Assembly: GCF_027921745.1 (NCBI RefSeq)
Contig: NC_079240.1
Coordinates: 117,001 to 181,000 of the forward strand
Direction: 5' to 3'
Source: Schizosaccharomyces osmophilus
Lineage: Eukaryota; Ascomycota; Schizosaccharomycetes; Schizosaccharomycetales; Schizosaccharomycetaceae
DNA: 64,000 nt
Shown: positions 10,043 to 20,350 of the stretch, piece after piece
Layout: each line of letters begins with the position of its first letter
Position numbering within the stretch: position 1 is the stretch's first letter
Notes under the pieces: generated by a model
What the model was told of the DNA's origin: nothing
The model's database searches: none
Seen by the model: only the letters and a program-made list of their open reading frames with translations
Program-made: the position numbers and the translations under genes

Positions 10043-11321
10043 CTTGTTGTTACTATTTATAGTTAAATTATAATTGTTTTTTAAAAACAACTTTTAAAAG
10101 CAATTACTTTGCAATAACTCGAGCGAGAAAACAAGAAAGGAAACATAAAGTATTTTCCTCGTTCTCAGCACACATCTAAATGTGGGCAAGTCCAGCCTTT
10201 GATGAATCAACAGTTGTGAGCAACAACCATTTTCAACTGGAAAAGCAGTTAGCCATGGAGGGCGATATAGGCCTTAATGTGCTTTTAAAAAGGCTGCTAT
10301 AAGAACGTAAAAAAAGGGATTATGAATGATACTCACTGTTTGATTTTTGCTTCACTCGCTCATCCAAGGAGAAAAGTCAATAGGTGTTCATTCATATCTG
10401 CACAACGGCCACAGGGTATATAAAAGAGAAATATAATTTTAAAATGAAATGATCGAGTTGGAGGGGAAGAGAGCTCGAATATTCACTTTTTATAAAAGGT
10501 AAAAGGTAAGAATGTGACCAAACTGTTTCTTAATTAGGAGAAGTACCTTTGAGCTGAAAGAAATCCTTCATTTCTTCCAATTGAATAAAAGGAAAGACAA
10601 GAGCTTTAAAAAATTTCAATGTAGATGCATACCTCAATTCCGTATAATGATGGTAACCAAAGAAAAATATTGGGATAAGAAAATCAACCTAATCGGCTAA
10701 AAAGAACGAGTACACTCTCTTGTGTGTCTATTATGACCCAAAATTTTCCTTCATGGTCAGTTTTCGTAACTAGAGTGCTCGTTTCCTGCTCCTTAATCAT
10801 CCAAGTCATGGGCGGTATTTAGTGATGAATTAATAAGACAGGAATTCAAGAAATCATCGAAAGACAAGAGCTACTCCTAGAACTGGAGTATCATGGAGAA
10901 GAACATTTCACAAGAGCATCAAATCATACAAGTCTACTTATCCCTAATTCATTTATGCACATGAATTTCAAAGCCTGTGGACGTTTGTCTCTTTATTAAA
11001 AAATTCTACCATTTATCATTTCTAGTGGATAGTATTTAATTGTCCATGTCAGTTTAAGGTATTCCTCCAATTCTCACTCTCCGCTTTGCTTTTCTTTTTT
11101 ATTTGTTTACTTGTTCTTGTTTTATTTTGAAGAAATAAAAGATATTAAAGGTATACACTATTTTTTATGTTTGTCTAAACCATACGTACATGTTCCGTAC
11201 CATCTCATCCTTCCACGAGCATACTTTATTCCTTGCGTTGATCGGTTAGCAATCGAATTGGACTAAGAGAATACAGATTATACCTAAACTATAGAAAACA
11301 ATAGCTCTCGGAAACTTCATT
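10043..11321. other. Intergenic 1.3 kb, nothing recognised
   Basis: 5' flank of tRNA-Lys and upstream region of the reductase gene. No long frame, LTR or RNA gene was recognised. The length suggests a long leader or an unrecognised non-coding transcript. Confidence 0.5.
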
Positions 11322-12065
11322 ATGAGTCAAATTGCAGAAAAGGTTGTATTATTGACAGGCGCTTCTAAAGGTATAGGCCTCGCGACTGCTCAGGCACTTC
11401 GTACCAAGTCTAAAGTGGTTGCCGTTAGCAGAAGCTTGACGAAGGAATTAGAGACTTTACTTGTACAACATCCAGGTTCCTTCGTGCATGTGCAGGGTGA
11501 TGTTTCAAAGACAGCCAAGTCTAGTGTAGAAACGGCTATTACAAAGTTTGGGCGTCTTGATGCCATTGTTCTAAACGCCGGTCTTGTTGAACCAATTTCG
11601 AAAATTGAAGAGGCAGATGTGAATCAATGGCGCAGGTTGTTTGATGTTAATTTCTTTAGCGTAGTCGAGACTATCAAGCAAGCAATCCCCCATTTACGCA
11701 AAACAAAAGGCTCAATAGTTGTCGTATCCTCTGGGGCCGCTGTTCGTGCTTACCCTGCTTGGACTGCCTACAGCACCTCAAAAGCCGCTGTCAATATGCT
11801 TGTTACGAGCCTTGGCAGTGAGGAACCAGACATTATGAGCGTTGCAGTACGACCAGGCGTCGTTGACACTCCCATGCAAGATCTTATTCGCGACGAGCAA
11901 AACAAGCCAGCCATGGGAGATATGCATAATTACTTTAAAGAACTCAAGTCTTCTGGTAAGCTGGTATCCCCTCACGACGTTGCCAAAGCTCTTACTTACT
12001 TGGCTTTAAACCCAAACGAAAAGATTACTGGTCAATTTGTTGAATGGAAGTCCTTTGTTGAGTAA
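11322..12065 (+). CDS. Short-chain dehydrogenase/reductase (sepiapterin/benzil-reductase type)
   Basis: 247 aa, classical SDR. The NAD(P)-binding TGASKGIG is at residues 12-19, LNAG at 85-88, and the catalytic Ser-Tyr-Lys set is S136/S137, Y150 and K154 (YSTSK). VAVRPGVVDTPM is the usual post-catalytic loop, and VEWKSFVE closes the protein. The basic residues after the first strand (SRSLTKE) suggest NADP(H). It closely resembles, from memory, S. pombe SPBC30D10.05c (predicted sepiapterin reductase, 247 aa), which lies on chromosome II, so its place here beside a tRNA and an LTR element, between pcs60 and vms1, looks like a relocation. The physiological substrate is not knowable from sequence. 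Confidence 0.88.
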   Translation: MSQIAEKVVLLTGASKGIGLATAQALRTKSKVVAVSRSLTKELETLLVQHPGSFVHVQGDVSKTAKSSVETAITKFGRLDAIVLNAGLVEPISKIEEADVNQWRRLFDVNFFSVVETIKQAIPHLRKTKGSIVVVSSGAAVRAYPAWTAYSTSKAAVNMLVTSLGSEEPDIMSVAVRPGVVDTPMQDLIRDEQNKPAMGDMHNYFKELKSSGKLVSPHDVAKALTYLALNPNEKITGQFVEWKSFVE

Positions 12066-12652
12066 AGACTTCCAACGCCTTATTTATAATTACATTAGAG
12101 TGAATGACTATGAATTTTTGTTTTATATCTATCTCACGCATTCTTTGGATGGAAATTGTTTTGCTTCTTTTCATCACTCACTTACTGGCTTATGAGAATA
12201 GAGCGATCTTTTACAAAAACCAATTTACATATGTGCCTTTGAATTCTTAAATTTTCTTTTTCAATAAAAACATAAAAAAATGAAATGAGGAGCTTTGCAA
12301 GGCTTTGCATGGCCTACCCTCACTTAAAGTCGGTTTTTTAGCTACTCATTCTACAATTTGAAACTTTATGATCAAATTCACGAATTCAAAAAACTTCAAG
12401 CAGAAGGTCGGGTTCCTTCAACTACGAAATTACGCTTTTGTCTATTCACGAAATTTTTCTATTCGCATATGACGACGACCTGGCAGTGTCAAACGTTTAC
12501 ATAACACTTTCTTGAGGCAAACAGTCAAAAAATAAGTCAAATTCAACGAAATTAACAAGTATTGCTGATTATTGAAATCTTATTGGAATTTAACACATAA
12601 GTGTTTCTTTTTGTTCGGTCTTTTACTGTAAATAAAAACTATCGGTTAAGAA
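12066..12652. other. Intergenic; vms1 upstream region
   Basis: 3' flank of the reductase gene and promoter of vms1, both on the plus strand. No gene or recognisable motif. Confidence 0.55.
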
Positions 12653-14482
12653 ATGCAAGACATCCAAAAGTCTACCGTTTTCACCCTTCCGGACGATTTA
12701 CTGGAGTCTATCGAATTAAAACCGGATCTTTCAAGTCATATTTCAACCCCCGAAGCAAGTGAAGTTACAGAAAACGCAAGAGAGTCTCGAATAACAGATC
12801 CTACCCAAAAAAATATTTTATCATGTACCGTATGCGGAATTAATGATCTAAGTGATTTAGAGAATCGGAAGCAACATGTAAAATCGGATTGGCACCGGTT
12901 TAATGCGAAACGCACAGGAGCAGTTCTTCCTTCCGTATCGCTGGATGAATTTGAGCAAATCTTAGACAATTTAACAGAATCCATATCAGGTTCAGAAAGC
13001 GATGATGGCTCAGACAAGGAAGAAGCTAGCAAAGGGCAGTTGGAAAAGGCTTTTCAAAACTCGCTTCGAATTAGTGAGAACCCTCAGCAAGAAAACGAAG
13101 AGTCGACAAATCACAAAAAGTCGCCGATTGTTTGGTTTAAAATAAAACATCAAGACCTATTAAGTCCGTTATTTCTGGGTATATACCGACACCTATTCCC
13201 ATTGGATTCCGTTATAACAAAGGATCAACTTTTAGAGTATCAAACTGGAAACCAAAAGAAACCACTTCAAATAGCCATGTTTATGCTCGGAGGTGGTCAT
13301 TTCGCAGCAATGGTAGCTACCAATGAGGTTTCTGGAAAGCCACCTCAGTCTTCTGCTACTCCTAAAGTTGTGGCTCAAAAAACTATCCACCGATATACGA
13401 CGAGAAGGAAACAAGGTGGTTCTCAAGGTGCCGCCGATAATTCAAAAGGGGGAATCCATTCAGCTGGTAGTAGCCTTCGTCGATACAACGAATTGGCATT
13501 GATTCGGGACATACAACAACTGTTCAATGACTGGAAATATCTACTGGACAAATGTGATTTGATATTTATCCGGGCAATCGGTGCATCAAATCGATCAATT
13601 TTCTTTTCACAAACAGATCCTTTAGTTGATCCTAAAGACACAAGGTTAAGAACATTTCCTTTTACTACAAAGCGTGCTACACATTCTGAGTTACTTCGAT
13701 GCTATAAAGAGTTAGTTACACCCAAAGTCAGTAATATCGATACTCAAAGTTTGGATACCCAACAACAGGAACTTAGAAAAGAGAATGAAGCAAAAAAAGG
13801 TGCTGAACGAGAACTTAGGGAAAAGCAGGAAAACGAGAGAAAGCTATTGACAAAGCATACTGATGCATTACTTGCTAGTTTAAAAGCAAATAAATTAGAG
13901 GAAGCTCTAAAGTATCTACAAACAAATGCTCTATCTATCAATTTCCGATTTCACCCATTAAATGTTCATACTCACACTTCTTCGCCTTTACATTATGCTG
14001 TTGCTCAAGGAAACACAAAATTAGTAGCAAGGCTGCTTCGTGAAGGAGCAGACCCTACTGTACAAAATGGAAACAGTAAAACTCCTTACGAAATCAGCTC
14101 GAGCAATCGAGAAGTGCGAGACGAATTTTCGATTGCTCGATATGAGCTAGGTGAAGAGACTTATGACTGGGAAATGGCCAAAGTTGGTTCAGCAAAGTCA
14201 CGAGATCAAATTGAAAAACTGAAACAAAAAGCAAAGGCTCGCTCGGAAAGTCAAAAAGAAGAGCGTGAACAACAAGAGGCACAACGACGTCAAGAAGCCA
14301 TAAAGAAGATTAAGGAACAAGAGAAGAAAGATTATGATGCCAATAATGGTAAAGGTTATTCCTTGGGTATTAATCCATTGCGCAAACAAGATGATCTAAA
14401 GTCTTTAAGTCCAGAAATGAGACAAAGAATTGAACGTGAAAAACGTGCAACGGCAGCTATGAAGCGTTTGCAAAAGCAATAA
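12653..14482 (+). CDS. vms1: Vms1, ribosome-quality-control peptidyl-tRNA hydrolase (ANKZF1 family)
   Basis: 609 aa, single exon. Vms1/ANKZF1 releases stalled nascent chains from peptidyl-tRNA on 60S subunits and protects mitochondria during ribosome-associated quality control. Domains in order: a C2H2-like zinc finger (C58, C61, H75/H81); acidic linker; the VLRF1 release-factor-like domain with GGGHFAAM at 213-220 and the conserved loop RRKQGGSQG at 251-259, where Q258 is the likely catalytic glutamine; an ankyrin repeat around 435-490 (SPLHYAVAQGNTKLVARLLREGADPT); and a long basic coiled coil ending RIEREKRATAAMKRLQKQ, the type of tail that carries the Cdc48-binding VIM. Length and order match the family; S. 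pombe counterpart SPCC1827.04. Confidence 0.94.
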   Translation: MQDIQKSTVFTLPDDLLESIELKPDLSSHISTPEASEVTENARESRITDPTQKNILSCTVCGINDLSDLENRKQHVKSDWHRFNAKRTGAVLPSVSLDEFEQILDNLTESISGSESDDGSDKEEASKGQLEKAFQNSLRISENPQQENEESTNHKKSPIVWFKIKHQDLLSPLFLGIYRHLFPLDSVITKDQLLEYQTGNQKKPLQIAMFMLGGGHFAAMVATNEVSGKPPQSSATPKVVAQKTIHRYTTRRKQGGSQGAADNSKGGIHSAGSSLRRYNELALIRDIQQLFNDWKYLLDKCDLIFIRAIGASNRSIFFSQTDPLVDPKDTRLRTFPFTTKRATHSELLRCYKELVTPKVSNIDTQSLDTQQQELRKENEAKKGAERELREKQENERKLLTKHTDALLASLKANKLEEALKYLQTNALSINFRFHPLNVHTHTSSPLHYAVAQGNTKLVARLLREGADPTVQNGNSKTPYEISSSNREVRDEFSIARYELGEETYDWEMAKVGSAKSRDQIEKLKQKAKARSESQKEEREQQEAQRRQEAIKKIKEQEKKDYDANNGKGYSLGINPLRKQDDLKSLSPEMRQRIEREKRATAAMKRLQKQ

Positions 14483-14654
14483 AAGCAAGATAAAAGTATC
14501 TGAATGAATGACGAGTTTATGAAAAACATACTGTTTTATGCTATAAATAGATATATAGAAAGTAATTGAAAAAATAAAAATTTAAATTTCTATTATAGGG
14601 AGAGAGAAAGCACAAAAATTATAAACCTCAAAAAACCCAAATACATTATTTTAC

Positions 14655-15613
14655 CTAAACCTGTTTATTTTGTTTCTTTTTCTTGTTAGACTTCTTGGAA
14701 GGAGCAGCCTTTTTAACAGCCTCGGCATTAGCTTGTGTTACATCCGAATCGAGAGTTATGCCAAGTTGCTCAAGCTTTCGCTTCTTCAATTGTAACTTGC
14801 GGTTATGGCGAGAAACCAGCTTCTTAACCTTCTCACCACTCAAAGGCTTCTGATGTTCTAAACGAGCGATGGTAGCACGGGGAATACGTTTAAATGGTTG
14901 GGAAGCACCTTTGAACAATTCATCATGAATTTGATCCTTTGGAATCACCTTACATTGCAATAACCGGCCATATAAAAGATAATTGTGCATAGTCTCAGCG
15001 ACAACGTTAGCAACATCAACGGATTCAAACTCTATGAAAGCATAATGTTTGCTATTGCCGGTCTATTATGGTTAGCAATTATTCAACATTTTATCACCGT
15101 GCGTAAACGCCAAACTTACCTTTTTACTACGAGATAACCGGAGACGGAGAACGGTACCAAATTGAGAGAAGTAACCTTGCAATTGTTTTTCGTGGAATCC
15201 GTGAGGAAGGCGACCGACATACAAGACACCTGGTTGGTTGTTCAAAACCTTCTTCTCTGAAACCTTCTTTTTTATTTTCTTCTCCTTGTCGTCTTCTAAC
15301 GCCATAATTGGCTTGGAAGCGCCTTTTGAACTATCTAATTCCACGCCGTTCTCCTCGTCTTCATCACCAGAAGATTCAAAGCCCTTTAAGGCTTCTTCAT
15401 TTTCGTTTCCATTGTTTATGGGTTCCTGTCCAGCATTTTCTTGAGGAGCAGTGGGCTCGGTCTTCTCAACATCATTCACTTTCTTGTCGCGAAGCGTTGC
15501 TTTTGGCTCTTTCTGTTGCTCTATTTCATCAATTGCATTAATATCGTTAAACGTCCACAAACGTCCTTTTACTTACTCTTCGTAGCCCTTGTAGGCTGCT
15601 TTGTTTTCGACAT
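14655..15613 (-). CDS. nop15: Nop15-like RRM protein for 60S ribosome biogenesis
   Basis: Three exons: 15613..15577, 15520..15120, 15062..14655 (281 aa). I chose the ATG at 15613 because splicing GTAAGT (15576) to ATAG (15521) joins [12 protein letters not shown] in frame to the conserved body; the only upstream start in the second exon's own frame is a TTG. The second intron uses GTAAGT, GCTAAC and ATAG and interrupts the RRM. The N-terminus is acidic ([10 protein letters not shown]); the single RRM covers ~108-190 with RNP2 VLYVGRLP and RNP1 split across the junction as YAFIEFE; the C-terminus is a basic tail ([12 protein letters not shown]). S. cerevisiae Nop15 is needed for pre-60S ITS2 processing. 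Order matches S. pombe SPCC1827.05c. Confidence 0.92.
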
Positions 15614-16082
15614 TTCTTCTTCTAATGGTGTTGGTTGTAAACTGAATTTTTCAGCAAGAATATACTCTCTTTCAAATAAAATAACTCATAAAAATGCGCA
15701 ACACTACACTACGTATCACTAAAACTCGGTTCCGATGCACTCCAATGCACTACACCACACCCTTACTCAATGACATTCTCAACGTGGAAAGCATTGAAAG
15801 AATGCCTTTTTCTCGATTTCCTCAAAAACCGGGTTCCTCGTCTAGTGGGTTCTTATAAAAATACATTGAAAGTAATTTATCATTGTTAACCGATATTTAT
15901 CTACATGTTCATTCAACGCTAAAATTTTTTTATAACCAAAAGGACAAGACGGGAATCAAAGATTTAGCAGTAATAAAAAAACCCAACCTTTTTTCTATTT
16001 AAAAAGGAAGCAAAAAAGCAAAAACAATAAAAAAAGAGAATGAATACTTTTAAAAATATAACGGAAAGGGAAGTAAAGCAGA
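15614..16082. other. Intergenic; nop15 promoter and hom2 3' flank
   Basis: No gene recognised; poly(A/T)-rich near the hom2 stop. Confidence 0.55.
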
Positions 16083-17374
16083 TTACAAAAGACCCTTTTT
16101 GACAGCAACTTCAGCATTCAAAATACCAGCACCGGCGGCACCCAAAACAGTGTTGTGAACAAGAGAGACAAATTTAACGTCAAAAATAGAATCAGGTCGG
16201 ATACGACCAACAGAAACAGCGTATCCATTTTGGTTTTCACGGTCTAAACGGGGTTGAGGACGGTCGGGACAAGATTCATCAAAGACAACAATAGCTTGCT
16301 TGGGAGCGCTGTGGCAGTCAAGCTTTTGAGCTTCACATACATAATCATTAAGAGCCTTATGAACATCGGAAACAGAAGGATTCGCCTTTGCAAATTTGAC
16401 AGAGATGCACATTAAGTGACCGTCAATAACAGGCACCCGGTTACATTGAGCAGAAACAACGGTGTCGTTTAATTCAAAAGCAGATTGGCTTTCATTCACA
16501 CCACCCAAAATCTTACGGGTTTCCCATTCAATCTTGTCTTCCTCGCCACTGATATAAGGGACAACGTTGTCCAACATATCGAGACAAGGAACACCAGGGT
16601 AGCCAGCACCAGAAATAGCTTGCATACTAACAACCGATACCTTGTCAATAGGACCAAAGGCATCTTGAAGGGCTTTAAGGGGTACGACAACGGCTGCAGT
16701 AGAGCAATTGGAGTTGGTAATAATGCAACCACGATCTAGGTTGTTCTCTTTGCGTTGAGATTTGAGGACATCCAGATGCTCAGTGTTGACAGTGGGAACG
16801 ACTAAAGGAACATTTGGAGTTCTACGATAGTTCTTGGCATTGGAAAGAACAGGAATGTTTGCATCACGAAGGTTCTTTTCAATTTCACCAGCGAAATCAG
16901 AATCCAAACCGCTAAAGACAATGTCACATTGAGCGAATTCTTTAGCATCGCAGGACTTGACAATCATGTCGGTAACCTTCTTGGACATGGGGACGGATTG
17001 CTTCCATTTGGTTGCCTCCTTGTAAGACTTGCCGGCAGAGCGGGCAGAAGCACCAAGGACGGCAACCTCAAAGTTGGGATGATCAGAAAGAAGAGTTAAA
17101 AATCTTTGACCAACAGTACCTATAACAGTTAGCTATTGGATCTTCCTAACAGTGAAGAAACTTTAAGTGGCCTTTTTTGGATATGTACAGATTGAACGGG
17201 AACTATTATTCTTATTCAATAGACTTGCTTTCTTGCCATAGTACGTATTTGTTCAATTCTTTATTCTTAACGCGGGTTAAGAATCACTTTCAACCATAAA
17301 GCACCCAGCTTTCTTCAAAATGACCAATTGTACTTACCGGTAGCACCAAGAATACCTACTTTCTTAACAACCAT
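16083..17374 (-). CDS. hom2: Aspartate-semialdehyde dehydrogenase
   Basis: Two exons, 17374..17338 and 17119..16083, giving 357 aa. The 218-nt intron (GTAAGT, branch AGCTAAC, TATAG) splits the nucleotide-binding loop so that GILGATG joins TVGQRFL. The enzyme reduces aspartyl-4-phosphate to aspartate semialdehyde with NADPH, the branch point toward threonine, methionine and homoserine. The catalytic cysteine lies in TNSNCSTAAVVVP (about C151), and the conserved RVPVIDGHLMCISV carries the substrate-binding arginine and histidine. The short first exon is typical of the fungal gene. An 18-bp palindrome sits about 100 bp upstream and a hairpin lies in the intron (listed separately). S. pombe counterpart SPCC1827.06c. 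Confidence 0.95.
17265..17284. repeat. Hairpin inside the hom2 intron
   Basis: TTCTTAACGCGGGTTAAGAA is an inverted repeat around a GCGG loop; with the next base on each side (17263-17284) the stem is 9 perfect pairs. It lies in the first third of the 218-nt intron. Confidence 0.6.
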
Positions 17375-17465
17375 TTTTTCCGTGAACGTCTAATGGAATA
17401 TATGTTCTGAGTAAGATTGCCATGACCTGTGAAATTCTATGAATATTAAGATGGAAATAGAGATC

Positions 17466-17483
17466 AATTAACGATCGTTAATT
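17466..17483. promoter_or_regulatory. 18-bp perfect palindrome upstream of hom2
   Basis: AATTAACGATCGTTAATT reads the same on both strands and lies 92-109 bp before the hom2 ATG. A further half-site TTTAACGAT is at 17498-17506. A dimeric transcription-factor site is the simplest reading; the factor is unknown. Confidence 0.5.
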
Positions 17484-17506
17484 TGTGGTAAGGAGCATTT
17501 AACGAT

Positions 17507-17919
17507 ATGAAAGAAAATCTCATTAGTAAATATCAACATTTTTAGCAAGAATACATCAAGGTAAACAATGAAACGAAATTATCATAGTCAGTCTATCATA
17601 ATCATCAACAACAAAAAAAAAGGATTAAGGGGTATTCTAATTGGTAATCGTAAGGATGGTTTTTGAAGGAAGGAGAATAAATCGCTTTTCTGTGATTAGG
17701 GTAATCTATACGGTCCTTTCAATGAAGAAACTGTAAATAGGTTTCCTTCCAACTACCACTTTAACAGGACTTTTTCAAGTAATTCCCGCTCTCCGATCAA
17801 GGATGGGAGCTTTAAGATACCATCGTATTAAATAATTCCTTGGTACATAAATAGAATAACTGATGAACATTCCGTTCGATATACAGTAAACGGATATATA
17901 AAGGGAAAGAAGGATGTAT
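17507..17919. other. Intergenic between hom2 promoter and SPX/EXS gene
   Basis: 3' flank of the SPX/EXS gene merging into the hom2 upstream region. No gene recognised. Confidence 0.55.
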
Positions 17920-20350
17920 TTATTCTTCAAGTCCCATTTCTGAGCGTGGATCATAAGACATATCCATGTTAGTATGAGCATCTATTGGTTCATCTCCGGA
18001 ATCGTCATCATCACTAGCCTGGGTTTCCCTTCCAGATACGGGCTGTGGAAACCTGTCCGCAGGTGACCGAATAAAATCTATCTTCAATTCTCGAGCTGCA
18101 CGCAGATTCTCCTACAGAAAAGCTGTTAGTCACAAAACAATGCGCTCGATAACACCTACCCTATTGTATATTTCTTCGTTCTCGACTCGCAAAACATTCC
18201 ATAGGCACCGGCGAAAAAGTTCGGAAAGTGTAATGAAGAAACTAATACCAGAGGAATGCTGAATGTGGTTAGGAAAGATAGTGTAGAAGATAAATGCTAT
18301 TCGAATCACGAAGTTGAATATCATTGCCAATGCGTAAGGCCATATCCTCTTTAGTAAACGATGTTTACGAAACTCCCAGCGGTCGTCTTTGCGTATAAAT
18401 AAAGACCAATCCATGGTTATATCCCATGTGTATGAAAACATAGCATTAATTCCAGCAAATATTGTATAGCAAATACGATATTTTAAACCAACTTTTCGTC
18501 TATATAAACTTAGTAGCATTTGTGTACAGACTGTAAACATATACTTTAAAGCATTGACTAAATGCGGAAACATCTGCAGGGAGTCGGCATATCTTCGAAA
18601 GCACTGAAAAATACGTAAAATTGCTGGTAACGTTGTAAAAAACCCAAGAAGAGGAGAATTTGACGAGTTGCAAAGATGAGGTTCGTTCCAGTGTCTACTA
18701 TACAAGCAGAAAAAAAGAGAAACATTACCCGCGACATAAATTAAGCTTACCATCTGGTCAGCGAAAAAGAAATCTTGAAAATGAACTGAAGAAAATCCAG
18801 AAAGAAAGACCCGGATAAGTTGAAGAAGAAAATATTTTCTTGACCGCCAATACGGAAGAAATCGAGGAAAGATGCAAATTACGCCTGCCACTCCTAAAAA
18901 AAGGGCTGGAAAATAATTTGTAAATCCAGGGAAAAAATCTCGCATACAAAGCCAAAAGAAGAGTGAAAAGATAAAAAACATGAGTGAATAAATCTCCATA
19001 TGCTGTCTCCAATTCAAGGTTTCTCTTTGGTTGAATTCAAAAATTAGGATATAGTTCACTCTAGTTTTTTCCCAGTAATAACAATCTAATGAAAACAAAA
19101 CAAATACCAAAATAAGTAACAAAAAGCCACCCCAAACTTGAAGAAGATACCGATGTTGCTCATCACCATTATAATAACAAATACCTTCTATAGCAAGAGG
19201 GATTCCTGCCCCATAAAGAAGGCCAAATCGCATTGTATTAAACGAATAATCCTGAAAACCGTTAGTATACAATAGTATTATGAAAATCCTTTGTACCTGC
19301 TTGTGACGTAAAGAACGTAACTGTTCAAGAGCAAGCTTTCTGTCTCCTTTTGTAAAAACGTTGGCAAACGCATCTTCAATCCTTGTTTGCCATTGGCCGG
19401 TTATAGCAGTATTTGTAAAAGAAAAATTAGATAGGTAATTCATCCATCTTGTTTGCAACTGTGTGTGAAAAATCTTATCATATTTTTTAATAATCTTCCG
19501 GAATGCCTGTTCATTCAAGCTTTGGTACTGTAGAATAAGTTTTAAGTAATCATAGAATTCCATCATCACCTACACAGTTAGCAGAAGTAGTAAACTGTTT
19601 AACTCAGTTATCTTACCACTTTCAGTTTCGACTTTAATTTACGGTAACTAACGTCAGGAGTGTATGCATCTGTCGGTACACCCTTTCGGGCAGGAATACG
19701 AAAGACTGGTTGAAAATTAGTCGTAAGAGACTTAAAATATTGTCGGACCCTCGAGGGGTACTTTTGCTTTATTGTATGTGTCACATCTTCTTTCTCTTTC
19801 TTCTTGTCTTTTAGCTTTTCGTAGATATGTATTTGATCGTAAATCATATCTAGGCGTTCCCCGGCCTCATTAGTCAACTTTTCAAAGAAGCTTTGAATTT
19901 TCGCTAACTGTTGATCAAGAAATTCTTGAAAAATGGGATGAAATCGAAAATTAACCGCTAAGGCTGGTTAGAATGAATATTCATATAGGCAAAGCACTAT
20001 GTGCATACCAAGTCTGCACAATTAGTTAGTAAATAATAAAGCGGAATTGCTTTGGATACCTTTGAATCGTCTTTCCGTAATAGTTGGTGCTGTCTGCTGA
20101 GGAAAGGAAAGATGCTTCACTCAATTGTTTGGGCAATCCTTCACCAGGGTTCTTTTGAATTGCCCCTATAATTTTTTTTGCTTTCTTGTAATCAAAGTAA
20201 GTAGACGCCCATTCTCAAATATTGGTTAGATTTCAGTTGGATTTCCATTATAAAGCAATTACCTTCTACTAATTCTCCTTCAATAACCCTGTTGTCGTTA
20301 ATAATGGTTCCGTACTAATACTTTCAATTTATTTACTTTCCAAATTTCAT
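17920..20350 (-). CDS. xpr1: SPX-EXS phosphate exporter (Xpr1/Syg1 family), eight exons
   Basis: My model has exons 20350..20337, 20288..20263, 20213..20060, 20009-20013 (5 nt), 19957..19617, 19569..19297, 19251..18160 and 18111..17920; the sum is 2097 nt, 698 aa. The SPX domain starts MKFGKVIEGELVEEW, assembled from the first three exons, continues STYFDYKKAKKII and ends with KIIKKYDK; its lysines sense inositol pyrophosphates. After several membrane helices the EXS domain (FRRYADSLQMFPHLVNALKY, CTQMLLSLYRRK) mediates phosphate efflux. The tail is acidic (ASDDDDSGDE). All junctions use GT..AG with CTAAC-like branch sites. The fourth exon, ACTTG, is required to keep frame. The sixth intron is 45 nt and stop-free. 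S. pombe counterpart SPCC1827.07c. Confidence 0.88.

Noticed and set aside
9866-10090. 74-codon minus-strand frame over the tRNA-Lys gene
   Set aside because: It simply translates the tRNA; a common artefact.
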